Source: Adiantum capillus-veneris (taxonomy: Eukaryota > Streptophyta > Polypodiopsida > Polypodiales > Pteridaceae). From it: a DNA stretch of 44,500 bases. The DNA lies in contig CM043953.1 in assembly GCA_014529385.2 (NCBI GenBank), positions 76,087,372-76,131,871 of the forward strand, read 5' to 3'. The translations under genes and the position numbers were made by a program. This document shows, one piece after another, positions 20,600-30,504 of this stretch. Each line of letters begins with the position of its first letter. The stretch's first letter is position 1. Under the pieces are notes generated by a model that saw only the letters and a program-made list of their open reading frames with translations, made no database searches and had not been told where the DNA came from.

Positions 20600-21345
20600 C
20601 TAAGGTGCATCTTTTTATGTGACTCCCCATCAAGAATGGTTTTTAGCCTATGATGCTTCACACAAGGGTTTTGCGCAACTAGGCAATGATTGTGGGCATT
20701 CGATATGTGCAATTACTGTTCCAAAATGGTTCATCATTTATTCTCAAGAATGTGAGACATGTTCCTACATTGACCAAGATCTTTATCACAGATGATGCTG
20801 GCTATACTAGCATGTTTGGAGACCGCTCCTGGAAGATCTGCAAAGGTTCCTTGGTGATAGCTTGTGGTGTGAAGAGTAGTACTCTTTACATGTTGTATGT
20901 GTCCAATGTCAAATACAATTTAATTTGTGTAGCCGAGTAGCCAAATATTTATTTATGGCATGGCGGGCTAGGACATATGTCGAGAAAGGGAATGGAAAAA
21001 CTGTCTCGTCTTGGTTATGTTCTTGTTTTTAGTCTATCAAATTCTGATGTGTGTGAACATTGTTTATATGGTAAACAAAAATAGTCACCGCACAAAAGAG
21101 TTTCTACTCATAAGATTGAGCCTATTTCACTTGTACAGAGTGATGTGTGTGGACCTATGCCTATAGTGTCTTTGGGTGGTGATAGCTACTTTATCACTTT
21201 CATAGATGACTACTCATGAAAGGTGTGGGTATATCCTCTTAGGAGAAAGTATGATGTCATTTTTGTGTTTCAAAGTTTGTGGCATAGGTGGAGAATCAGT
21301 CTAGCAAGAAGGTCAAGTGCTTGCATTCAGACAATGATGGAGAGT
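20600..21345 (+). pseudogene. Copia element 2, protease and integrase remnant
   Basis: After gag, the protease region is recognisable by VTPHQEWF and the KNVRHVPTL motif (20740-20775), but the catalytic Asp-Ser-Gly is not visible. Pre-integrase follows with LWHGGLGHMSRKGMEKLS and CEHCLYGKQK. The integrase core begins with LVQSDVCGPM (first catalytic Asp), SYFITFIDDYS and, after a frameshift, KKVKCLHSDNDGE (second Asp) near 21310-21345. Homology stops where a (TG/TA/CA/CG)n microsatellite begins, so reverse transcriptase and RNase H are missing from the window. Confidence 0.82.
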
Positions 21346-21428
21346 GTGTATATGTATGTATGTATGTATGTATATATATATACATACACACACACATGCG
21401 CGCGCGCGCACACACACACACACACACA
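21345..21428 (+). repeat. Compound TG-TA-CA-CG microsatellite
   Basis: Alternating purine-pyrimidine repeats (TATG, TA, CA, CG, CA) run for about 80 bp and mark the end of recognisable Copia element 2 sequence. Confidence 0.95.
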
Positions 21429-21429
21429 T

Positions 21430-23780
21430 GTATTGCTAACCCAAGTGAAAGAAATCTTACCGGTGACATAATCCCTTATGACAACTTGTTAATTGAGGAA
21501 AACATGCTAGAGTAGTGCAATGTGATGTTTGATCACATGGGTGTGGTGTACTTGCTTTGTTTAGCACTATTTAGGCTGCCGTGGTTTCACAATCTTACAT
21601 TTCCTCTGTTGATGTAGCCAAAAACTTGTCTATTTTTGACATGAAAATGAACTAAGGACCCTAGCTAGGCTTGATCTCTTGATGATTCAACCTTGGAGTG
21701 GTGTTGTATGCACCATGAGGAGTACCCTCATAGATTTAATTGATCACTTTAATGCCCAAAAGGCCATAATACGTGTATCCCATGAATATTGAGATTTTGT
21801 ATTCTTTGACCACATAGTAGTGTAAAATATACCTCCCTCATGCAAACTATGCATTTTCATCCCAAATGGGTGCTTTTCATGACGGGGATAAGCCATTTTT
21901 GTTTTATCAACACTTTAAAATCTGTCTATTTTGTAGTTTGTTCTATTTTACCTCTTGAGCTTCTGTGGATGATTCTTGGATATGCCAGTATGCATGCATA
22001 CTACTATTTATGCTTTGATACTCTGAGTCAAAATCACAGACGGTGTCTTCTTGTGGGATATGTCCAACTTCTTGATTTGCAAACCTACCTATTGTGGTCA
22101 CTTTGGATGGTGGTTTTGTGATGCAATGGCATGGTTGAGCTTATGAGGAGGTGGGGATCCCATGTTTGTGATCAGTTTTTCCAAAAACACCTCCAAGAGG
22201 GGATACACATGTCCCATCATGCTTCATCCTTTTTGTCTTGCAAGCACATAATCTTGTAGCCCATGTTTCCCTAATGCCATTCATGCCATTGGTTCACAAG
22301 TGTGATGCATATTTTGCTCACGGACCTCTTTTTTCTGTTGTTGGACTCTAAAGTGTACCTCATGGTTATGTGGTCCAATGTGCAATGCATGTGTGATTTG
22401 AAGGCATGGTATACATACCCTTGATGTACCCAACTATCCCCTACCTTCTTGCTATGTAATAGATACCCATGGATCTTTTTTGATGGGACACACATGTCCC
22501 ATCCCACCTTGCCAAATGCAGCATGTGAGTTGTGCTGTGTGTGCCCCTGCTTAGGCTACCATGCTGTGCAAATGTCACCTCAATTGGACTTGATTTCCCA
22601 TGTCATGCAACGTATTTTATGACTCGTATTACCCAAACAACTGAATAGCTGGTCCCTTTCTTCCTATTATTTATCCTTCTTCATTGTATTAAAAACCATG
22701 TGCATGGAGTGTCTTGATATGACTCGTATTACCCAAACAACTGAATAGCTGGCCCCTTTCTTCCTGTTATTTATCCTTCTTCATTGTATTAAAAACCATG
22801 TGCCATGTGCAATGACTGACATACCTCCCCACTTCTTGTTTGAAGTCATCTTGACCTTGAAGGCATGCATGCTCATGGGTGGTGGTAACAATATCTGATG
22901 GATGGCCACATAATGTGGCACTATTATGCATTCAGAGTCAATGCATTTAAAAAGATATATGTTGTATGAGAGAAGGGTCTTGGAGCAATTTGGTCCAAGG
23001 GCATTTGATGGCAAGTTTTAGAGTATCGAGCTCTTATCTATTTATTGAATGCTTGCGAAACATAGCTTCCATTTCTCTTTTAGGTGTTTTTAGCACTCAT
23101 TCATTGTTTGTAGTGTGAGACAAAATATGCTATAGGCCATTTGTCATGCGTGATGAGTGAAGGTTAAGTCCTGATCAAGACCATTAGGCTAATTTGTTGC
23201 AAGTGCACTTGAGGACTTAGCTACTTTTGATGCAGAGGCTTGAGCATCCAAAATGGCCTCCAATTGAGAATTTTAAGTTGTCTTGGTCTCCTTTGGTACC
23301 CACTTGCCTTTCTGCATTGTAATGGCTGTCATGCTTGTAAATGTTGCCCTTTTCTTGCCTTATTTTCCATGGCTATTGTGCAAACTGTAACACAATTGTC
23401 CTTGGCCTTGGGGTTTAATGACATTTTATTGACAAAATTCTTATTTCACCAAATCAACATTTATGGCTCTTTTCAAGTGGAAATGGAAGATTCTCAAACC
23501 TTCACAATTGGTTTTTCTTGTGTTGTTGGGGCCTTCTTTTCCCATTTTCTCTTTTGTATTGTGACTATTGGTGTAGCCATTTTTTCTTTCTATGCTAGAG
23601 ATTTTGGTAACCAAATTTGTGATTCCCCTTCATAGTAGCCTTGTGCAATGATGAGTTCTTGTGGAATAACCCATTCTTTATAGTCATGAGACTTCATGTC
23701 GTGGTGGGCACTTATCCAAACTAGTATGGTAACTCCTAAAGACCACGCACCATATCTACGGTCATACACCATACCATGGT
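21430..23780. other. Intergenic or highly decayed sequence
   Basis: I find no defensible gene. The longest frame (plus 23240-23635, 131 residues) is rich in Phe, Leu, Cys and Ile without conserved motifs, and is probably chance in T-rich DNA. The one clear structure is the 100-bp tandem duplication at 22621-22803. Confidence 0.5.
22621..22803. repeat. 100-bp tandem duplication
   Basis: Units start with GACTCGTATTACCCAAACAA at 22621 and 22721 and differ at only a few positions, up to AAAAACCATGTGC. It is a recent local duplication. Confidence 0.95.
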
Positions 23781-24064
23781 GGCTTCAAGAATCCATTTCA
23801 ACAAGGGGCTAAGAGAAATCTTAAGCCCACAAAAAACAAGGACGTAACGAGCCTAAGGGGAAGGACAATGTCCCAAAGGCAATGCCAACAACAACAAAGC
23901 TAAGGAGAAGGGAGTTTATAAAGGCAAAAGTAAACTCTCTCCTGAAGAGTTAGAGTGTTATAAAAAAGAAAACCATTGTTTCAAGTGCGGGGAGCAAGGG
24001 CATGCCTATCGTGCTTGCCCCCACAAGAATACACATAATGAGCCTCCTAGAGCTACCTTGGTTG
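23780..24064 (+). pseudogene. Gypsy Gag C-terminus with zinc knuckle (left half, split by Copia 3)
   Basis: The frame holds a basic, Lys/Asn-rich region and GKSKLSPEELECYKKENH, then a complete nucleocapsid zinc knuckle CFKCGEQGHAYRACP (CX2CX4HX4C, 23977-24018). It continues as RATLV up to the point where the Copia LTR begins at 24065. The other half resumes at 29231 in frame as VEIQEEDAHHK. This is the gag-protease junction of a Gypsy element. Confidence 0.85.
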
Positions 24065-24291
24065 TGTTGGAATTAGGGTTGTAGAGAAACACACACAGCT
24101 TGGAGAAGACAAAGGAAGCTCAAGGCACACAATAGAGAGTGTGTTACTTAGTGTGCAATGGAAAGATAGATAGCCCTAGAGTGATGGGCATATATACAAT
24201 GCATGGGGGAAAAAACCTCCTAAAGAGGGAAAAAATGCCACGGCGGTCCTAGTGTGTTCACACACATCACTACCACATGTATATGGTAACA
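24065..24291 (-). mobile_element. Copia element 3, 3' LTR
   Basis: The 227-bp LTR begins TGTTACCATATAC (minus) and ends CTAATTCCAACA. By eye it differs from the 5' LTR at nine positions plus a 4-bp indel, about 96 percent identity, so insertion was not very recent. Confidence 0.95.
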
Positions 24292-24366
24292 AATCCCCCC
24301 TGGACTGATGCAGTGAACGAGAGCTGGCACATGAGTAAAGGGAAGTGCCATGCCCTGAGGACAAGA

Positions 24367-25968
24367 TCAGTCCACAAAGGGAAGTAAGCCCAAAGCTTTG
24401 TGGAAAGCTTCAAGCTTCTCACGAGATAATGCCTTTGTGAAAAGATCTGCAAGGTTGTCCTGTGTTGGCACATAAGCCAAGCTGATCTCTCCTGCTGAGA
24501 GCCTCTCCCTGACATAGTGGTAATGCACCTCAATGTGCTTTGTGCGAGCATGAAAAACTGGGTTCCTCGCAACTGCCAATGCGCTCTGACTGTCAGTGTA
24601 GATAGTGTTGGCAGTGTCCTGTCCAACACCCAAATAAGCCATAAGGCGTCTGAGCCATACACAGTCAACCGTAGCTATGAAGACTGCACTGTACTCAGCC
24701 TCACAACTCGAAGTGGCCACAATAGGTTGCTTCTTGCTCAACCATGATATACATGAACTGCCAAGCATGAAACAAAAACCACTTGTGGACACTCGCGTGT
24801 CAAAACAACTAGCCCAATCTGAGTCCGAAAAAGCATGTAAGTCTTGCGGCAATGATCCCCCCTTGGGATAAAACAAGCCAAGATGTAAAGTTCCACTAAG
24901 GTAGCGGAAAATCCTCTTGACAGCCTGCCAATGCTTAGACCCCGGGCTATGCATAAATCTGCTGACCTGTGAGATTGCAAACTGAATATCTGGCCTCGTG
25001 TTGCATACATAAATGAGGCAGCCAACAACAATTTGTTAAAGAGTGACATCAGCAGGATTGCTAGCATCATGTAGACTCAACGTTAAACCTGTTTCCATGG
25101 GAGTGACAATAGGTTTGCAATCCTCAAGTCCAAACTTACATAGCAATGTCTCTATGTAACTTTTCTGACACAAGGCAATACCACCATCACACTGCTTAAA
25201 CTGTATACCCAAGTAATGATGCAATAGTCCCAAATCTTTCATCTTGAAAGTATCATTCAAATCAGCCTTAAATTCAACAATATGTCTCTCATTTGGTGCA
25301 GTGATCAGCAAATCATCGACATAAAGAACCACAATGAGAAATACATCATCCTCACGCTTTACATACAATGTGCTTTCTGTTGGACTGTTACGAAAGCCTC
25401 GTTTAACCAAATGAGTGTCAGCTTTCTCATACCAAGCATGAGGAGATTGCTTCAACCCATACAAAGCCTTTTTACATCTGCACACTTTGTCCTCTTGTCC
25501 TTTTATGACAAAACCGCGAGGCTGCGTTACATAAACTTCCTCAAATATGTCACCATTCAAGAAAGGAGTAACAATGTCTGATTGATGTACATCCCAACCA
25601 AAATGAGCTGCCAATGCACATAGAAAACGCACAGTAGTCATACGACAAGTGGGCAAAAAAGTCTCTTCATAATCTATGCCTTTTTGCTGTGCATAACCCT
25701 TTGCAACAAGTCGAGCCTTATGGCGATCAATCTCACCATCCGGCTTGTGTTTCAACTTGTAAACCCACTTCGTACCAATGGCCTTTTTGCCAAGAGGCAA
25801 ATCACATAAATTCCATGTGTCATTTTCTATAAGTGCATCATATTCTGATTGCATGGCAGCCATCCAATTTTCTGAATTCTGTGCTTCATCAAAAGACAGA
25901 GGCTCCTCAACATCATGTAAACTGGACATAGCCAAGCATAACAATCTGATGCATAAGATGCATGGCAA
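24367..25968 (-). pseudogene. Copia element 3, reverse transcriptase and RNase H
   Basis: The reverse transcriptase carries TKWVYKLKHKPDG, ARLVAKGYAQQKGIDYEETF, the region HQSDIVTPFLNGD (palm Asp retained), KALYGLKQSPHAWYEK and the catalytic YVDDLL box. The same frame continues, after a TAA at 25036-25038 (position of VTL then QIVVGCLIYV), into RNase H with SDSDWA, SCEAEY, YTDSQSALAVA, KHIEVHYHYVRE and ADLFTKAL, ending at 24367. Together they would copy the RNA into DNA. Only this one stop separates the two domains; the frame upstream is shifted near 25930. Confidence 0.95.
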
Positions 25969-27233
25969 GAGCCTGAACGAGTACGACTAGACAAAGGTGC
26001 ATCCAATTTACTGTCAGGCAAAGTGTGCACCAGCCATTTTGGCATACCTCTAGCCTGCTCATTTTCAGCCCTTTCCTCATCAAGTACATCATGTACATCT
26101 GCATCAGTAATAGGGTGATCTAAAACATTTTCAGAAACCCCCATAGGCTATACATTTGCCTCATTGGAACTTACATTCATATTTCCACCACTGAAAAGAG
26201 GCAACAAAGTGTCATAAATATCCTCTGAGCTTACATTACTGTCTCTAGTACATGACAGCAAGGGCTGAACAGAATCTTCCACAAACACTACATCCCGAGA
26301 AACCAGAATATGTTTTGTTTGCGGATGATACAACCTGTAACCTTTGCTTTCAGCACTATAACCAACAAGAATACATTTGACAGCCTTATCATCCAATTTT
26401 CTGCGCTGCACTTGTGGCACCAAAGCATATGTTAAACAACCAAAAACACGCATTTTCTCAATAGAAGGCTTTCTATCATGCCATGCTTCATATGGAGTAA
26501 TAAACTGCAAAGCTTTCGTAGGACACCTGTTAAGTACATAAGTGGCCCACATGATGGCCTCAAGCCAAAAAGAATGCGGCAAAGCTTGACTTTTGACCAT
26601 ACATCGTGCCATTTCCGTCAGTGACCTGTTTTTTCTCTCAGCAACACCATTTTGCTGAGGTGTATAAGGCACTGTACATTGGTGTTTTATCCCACGACTA
26701 GCCAGAAATGCATTAAATTCATGAGACATATACTCCCCCCCTCGATCGGAACGGAGGGTGCCCGTAGTACATTTCGAGACATTTTCAGCCATAGCCAGAA
26801 ATTGTTTGAAGCACATAAAAAATTCGGAATTCTCTTTAAGCGGAAATACCCATGCATGCTTGGAGTAATCATCAATGAAAGTCACGAAGTACGGGTAATT
26901 GCCCAAGGATGGAGTTTGCATGGGCCCACAAACATCACTATGCACAAGCTGCAGCTTGCATGTGGCCCGAACTGAACCATCCTTTGGAAATTTAGAACGC
27001 TGCATCTTACCCAAAGTACAGCCTTCACAAACATGTTTGACAGGTGCTTCAAGAGGCGGCAAAGAAGCAACCATATCAGATTTTTGCAAACGCAGCAAAC
27101 TGACAAAATTCAGATGACCAAAACGTGCATGCCAAAGTTTTGCATCTGAAATAGCCCTTGAATCAACAACTGCATTTGCAAAATTTTGTCCACACTTGTC
27201 ATACAAAGTGAGCTTATACAGCCCACGGCACAA
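25969..27233 (-). pseudogene. Copia element 3, integrase
   Basis: The frame 27233-26148 begins in the pre-integrase zinc region (LWHARFGHLN, then CEGCTLGK: an HHCC finger). The integrase core retains all three catalytic acidic residues: HSDVCGP, LRSDRGGEYM and NGVAERKNR. The C-terminal part has VFGCLTYALVP, CILVGYS and GYRLYHP, typical of Copia. A stop at 26148-26150 precedes an Asp/Glu-rich linker to about 25930, where the frame shifts into reverse transcriptase. The frame also shifts at about 27225 relative to the protease. Confidence 0.93.
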
Positions 27234-27830
27234 AAGCCCAATGCAACAATTTCATCACCAAAACTGAGATCATGAACTGTACATCTCTCATCCACAAATT
27301 TAACTACAAGTCCAAGTCTAGCAAATGCAGGTACAGACAAAAGATTCTTCTTGATCCCAGGTACATAAAGTGCATCAACAAGTGTGACGGAACTGCCATT
27401 AGCAGCAGTGAGCACAATCTTTCCAACTCCCTGAACTGGATAAGAGGCGTTGTTGGCACAAGTGACTGAATTCCCATGAGGGACAGACTCGAGAGAGGTA
27501 AACAATTCACGATGTGAGGTAATGTGCTTTGTAGCACCACTGTCGAAATACCACACATGTGAATCTGCAGCAACTGACAAACACGCAGCATGGACAACAG
27601 GATTGTAAGTGCACTCTGCGCTAAAAGCCCATTCTGCATCAACATTAGCAACACAGTCTCCTTTCAAAGAAGACTCAACAATGGCTGCATTTGTAGTGGA
27701 ACCAGCATTTGTAGTGGAACCACCCTCTTTCTTCTTAGCCTCTTTGGCCTTCAACTTAGGACACGACTTGATCAAGTGATCATTGGCTTTACAATAATCG
27801 CATCTTCTTTTTTCCCTTATCACCAGAATT
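27225..27830 (-). pseudogene. Copia element 3, nucleocapsid zinc knuckle and protease
   Basis: The segment contains an intact zinc knuckle CDYCKANDHLIKSC (CX2CX4HX4C) near 27800, a Lys/Glu linker with a short STTNAG repeat, and the aspartic protease with WYFDSGATKHIT (intact Asp-Ser-Gly at about 27540) and LVDALYVPGIKKNLLSV. The protease would process the polyprotein. The N-terminal part of the open frame (to 28033) is out of frame with gag and is not genuine coding sequence. Confidence 0.9.
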
Positions 27831-28646
27831 TCCAGACGAATTGCTGCCAGCAAAAGCATTAGGAACATAATTTTTGCCACTCGCAGCAGAACCATAAGAA
27901 GTGGCTGCATTGCTGTTACCACCCACTCTTTAAGAAGCAATAAAAGCCTGTTCAACTGCACGCTGTCTAGTCCTGTTTTTTGTGGAAAGTGACTCTTGCA
28001 ACAACAATGTGCATCATGCATCAAACTTGACAACTTTTGGATTTCCTTGGGTCATAAGTCTCCAAGTACTAGAAAAAGTCTGGTATGAATCTGGCAAGGC
28101 ATCAAGAACAGTCTGCACAAGGGAACTGTCTGAAATAACTTCACCTGCAGAAATAAGTTGCTCATTGATATCCTTGACACTAGCAAGGAAAGTGTCCATA
28201 TCATCTTCCTCATGCATAATCCTCGACTCCATCTCTTTATGCAGCAAAGCAATTTTAGCCTCATTGCGGCTTGCATAAAGACTTGCTAGAATATCCCAAG
28301 CCTGTTTTGCAGATTTTGCTGAACGGATATGAGGAACAATGGTGCGCTTCACAGACAACGCAATCAATGCATGAGCCTGTGCATCCTTAACATCCCAACG
28401 AGCTTGTTCTGCCGTAGGCAAAACAACTCTAACAGCTGCAATCCTTGCAGCAAGACCTGCAACATCCTCAACATCGTCTACATCCTCAGTATCAGGACGT
28501 ATATCAATGCCCTGCACAATGTTCCAGACACCCTTTGACACAAGAACATGTTGCATCATATAAGCCCACATAGGGTAGTTGTCCCCATCTAACCTGTTCT
28601 CAGCAGCAAACATCTTGAACACATCAGTGTTGTTGTTGTCAGCCAT
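27831..28646 (-). pseudogene. Copia element 3, Gag
   Basis: The start at 28646-28644 gives MADNNNTDVFKMFAAENRLD and the GDNYPMWAYMM box, then LIALSVKRTIVPHI, AKQAWDILASLY and EMESRIMHEEDDMDTFLASV, ending at a stop near 28014. A Ser/Gly/Asn-rich segment continues in the same frame before a frameshift at the zinc knuckle. It is a different Copia Gag family from elements 1 and 2. The frame stays open 20 codons upstream of this ATG to 28706, but the chosen start gives the usual Copia Gag opening. Confidence 0.9.
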
Positions 28647-29007
28647 GGTAAATGCTGCACTTGATGTGAAAACTGCCCGAAAATAGGAGAAACGGAGCGG
28701 GAACAACCTGTGCTATATAGCACAAACCGTAGAAGACTATAAGACACCTATTATGCAGAAAACAACACTGACAGAAATTCTGCACAAAATGATGAAATAG
28801 CCTGTGCAGTACTGCCTGTAGTGGAAATGGAGGCCGAAATGAGTCCAAATCAAATTCTGAGCAGACCAAGCTCTTCGAGCTCGACCAAAATATTTGTCAA
28901 CCTGCGAACGCTTGCCAAAGCTCACTAAAATCGGAGAAAGTGAGCAGGCGTGTGCTGGAGCAGCTTGCGACTAAGCCCGGGAGGACGTGACCTGCTCTGA
29001 TACCAAT

Positions 29008-29230
29008 TGTTGGAATTAGGGTTGCAGAGAAATACACACAGCTTGGAGAAGACGAAGGAAGATCAAGGCACACAATAGAGAGTGTGTTAGTGTGCAATGG
29101 AAAGATAGATAGCCCTAGAGTGATGTGCGTATATACAATGCACGAGGGAAAAAACCTCCTAAAGAGGGAAAAAATGCCCCGGCGGTCCTAGTGTGTTCAC
29201 ACACATCACTACCACATGTATATGGTAACA
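29008..29230 (-). mobile_element. Copia element 3, 5' LTR
   Basis: The 223-bp LTR is flanked on its inner side by the tRNA primer site, which fixes orientation. It starts TGTTACC and ends CCAACA, and is homologous to 24065-24291. Confidence 0.95.
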
Positions 29231-29812
29231 TGTTGAAATTCAAGAAGAGGATGCTCATCACAAAGGATCTCCTCTATGCCATGCTTGGGGAAAGGCAAGA
29301 GAACATGATGCATTCATTCTCTTTGACCCTGAATCTACTCACAATTTCATTTCCACAGGGTTGGCCACCAAGCTAGGCATCCAAGCCAATGAGATGGGAG
29401 ATGCCCTACCTGCCGATGGTGCTTTCAAGGGGCAAGAAGCCTCAGTCACTCCTTTAATTGGGAAATTGAGGCTTCATGTCCAAATCTATGTGGACAAGGA
29501 GGATTTCTTTATCTCTCCTCTCAAGCATGAGGATGTAATACTAGGGGCACCATGGTTGTGGGACGCATGTCTAACCTCACCATCCTATCTTATTGCAATA
29601 TTAGTGAAACCACGATTAAATTGTCAATCCATGGGATGAAGCTGACTCGACTAGTGCATAGAGGCTACAAGAGGTTGTCATTCTCTCGAAAAACAACTAA
29701 CAACTCACATCTAACTCAAGCTACACTCAAAGTGACTAAAATCACCAAAAGCCAATCGCTCATCCGCAAACAAATCACATCCGTTACAGCATCAAATGAC
29801 ATCCAAACGTAA
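29231..29812 (+). pseudogene. Gypsy protease region (right half, split by Copia 3)
   Basis: The sequence continues the gag frame from 24064. CHAWGKARE and, after a one-base shift, ILFDPESTHNFIS (29310-29350) form the active-site region of a Gypsy aspartic protease; the catalytic Asp-Pro-Gly reads Asp-Pro-Glu here. Then LATKLGIQANEMG, LRLHVQIYVDKEDFF, ISPLKHEDVILGAPWL complete the flap and the ILGxPWL end of the domain. A frameshift near 29555 leads into SNLTILSYCNISE and a basic tail to about 29812, where homology to a Gypsy element stops. Confidence 0.85.
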
Positions 29813-29982
29813 CGGAACTTCTAGGACATGTTTATACTAAGCACACATGCTTATGGTCTAAAACCCCACTTTAGGTCAAGTTCCAAAATCGTGATTATTA
29901 ACAGCAGTGGATTTTTGACCTAGTCGTTTTTGACCCAGAATGCATCTAAATGCTTAGCAATGATGCCCCGATACCCCACCTA
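29813..29982 (-). other. Primer-site region and partial leader beyond LTR 2
   Basis: On the minus strand GGTATCGGGGCATCAT (29975-29960) resembles the TGGTATCAGAGCATCAT primer context of plant retroelements, with transitions. A further 60 bases on lies half of the palindromic motif (ATCGTGATTATTAAC on plus, 29888-29902). The left end joins a plus-strand Gypsy fragment at an undefined point near 29815. Confidence 0.45.
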
Positions 29983-30473
29983 TGTTTTATTTTTTGTTTG
30001 AAAGTATAAATTCCTAGCTATGATGAAATTAGGCCGCGGGTTGGCAATGCCAAAAGCTACAAAATATTGTGAAGTGCTTACGTCAATGTGTCGAGCTCTT
30101 ACCTGCGGTTGCAATGCAACAAACACGACTACAATGTGACAAATGATGAGGGATTAGGAAGCACAAGAAGGAGAAGAGTGAGCGCCGTTAGCTCACGCTG
30201 TGTATTTCATTATCCAAAACTTAATAATAACTTACAAAAACTGGCTTTTATACCTTAGTGAAGGTTTTTGGTGGTCAAAACTAATAATCTGGGAGTTCTA
30301 CCAAAGATGGGTAATGACAAGTTGATACAATCTGGAAGCTTGTAGCCCCGACTCATTAATTACAGAGTTTATCCGATAAAATAGGAGTTACAATATTCTT
30401 GATTTATCAAAATAATAAGTGTTTTACAATGAGAGCTCCAAAAAATGGTATCCGTGTTAGCTTGCTGCTAACA
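29983..30473 (-). mobile_element. LTR 2 of the chained minus-strand element
   Basis: The LTR starts on minus at 30473 with TGTTAGCAGCAAGCTAACAC (itself an inverted repeat) just after a purine tract, contains the TATA box GGTATAAAAGCC (about 30258-30247) and ATAATGAAAT, and ends AAATAAAACA at 29983. TGTT/AACA ends, purine tract upstream, TATA box and primer-like site downstream all agree. It is not homologous to LTR 1 at 35783-36446. Confidence 0.65.
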
Positions 30474-30485
30474 CCCCCCTCCTCG
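30474..30485 (-). other. Polypurine tract of the chained element
   Basis: CGAGGAGGGGGG lies immediately before the TGTTAGC start of LTR 2 on the minus strand, the expected position for the plus-strand primer of reverse transcription. Confidence 0.7.
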
Positions 30486-30504
30486 CCTGTGTCGTCCCTT
30501 GTCA

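Larger units (their letters stand above)
24065..29230 (-). mobile_element. Nearly complete Copia element 3 (5166 bp)
   Basis: This LTR retrotransposon has both LTRs, a primer site at 28996-29007 (ATTGGTATCAGAGCAGG on the minus strand), gag, protease, integrase, reverse transcriptase, RNase H and a polypurine tract (AGGGGGGATT) at 24292-24301. Order gag-PR-IN-RT-RH defines Copia. The flanking 5 bases are GGTTG on the left and TGTTG on the right, a target duplication with one mismatch. Removing element plus one copy restores the Gypsy reading frame. Coding regions carry several frameshifts and stops, so it is no longer autonomous. Confidence 0.95.

Noticed and set aside
23240-23635. 131-codon plus-strand ORF resembling a membrane protein
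   Set aside because: Hydrophobicity follows T-rich composition; no conserved motif, partner exon or promoter is seen.
26652-27117. Plus-strand ORFs inside the Copia integrase
   Set aside because: They lie antisense to well-conserved integrase motifs and carry no motif of their own.
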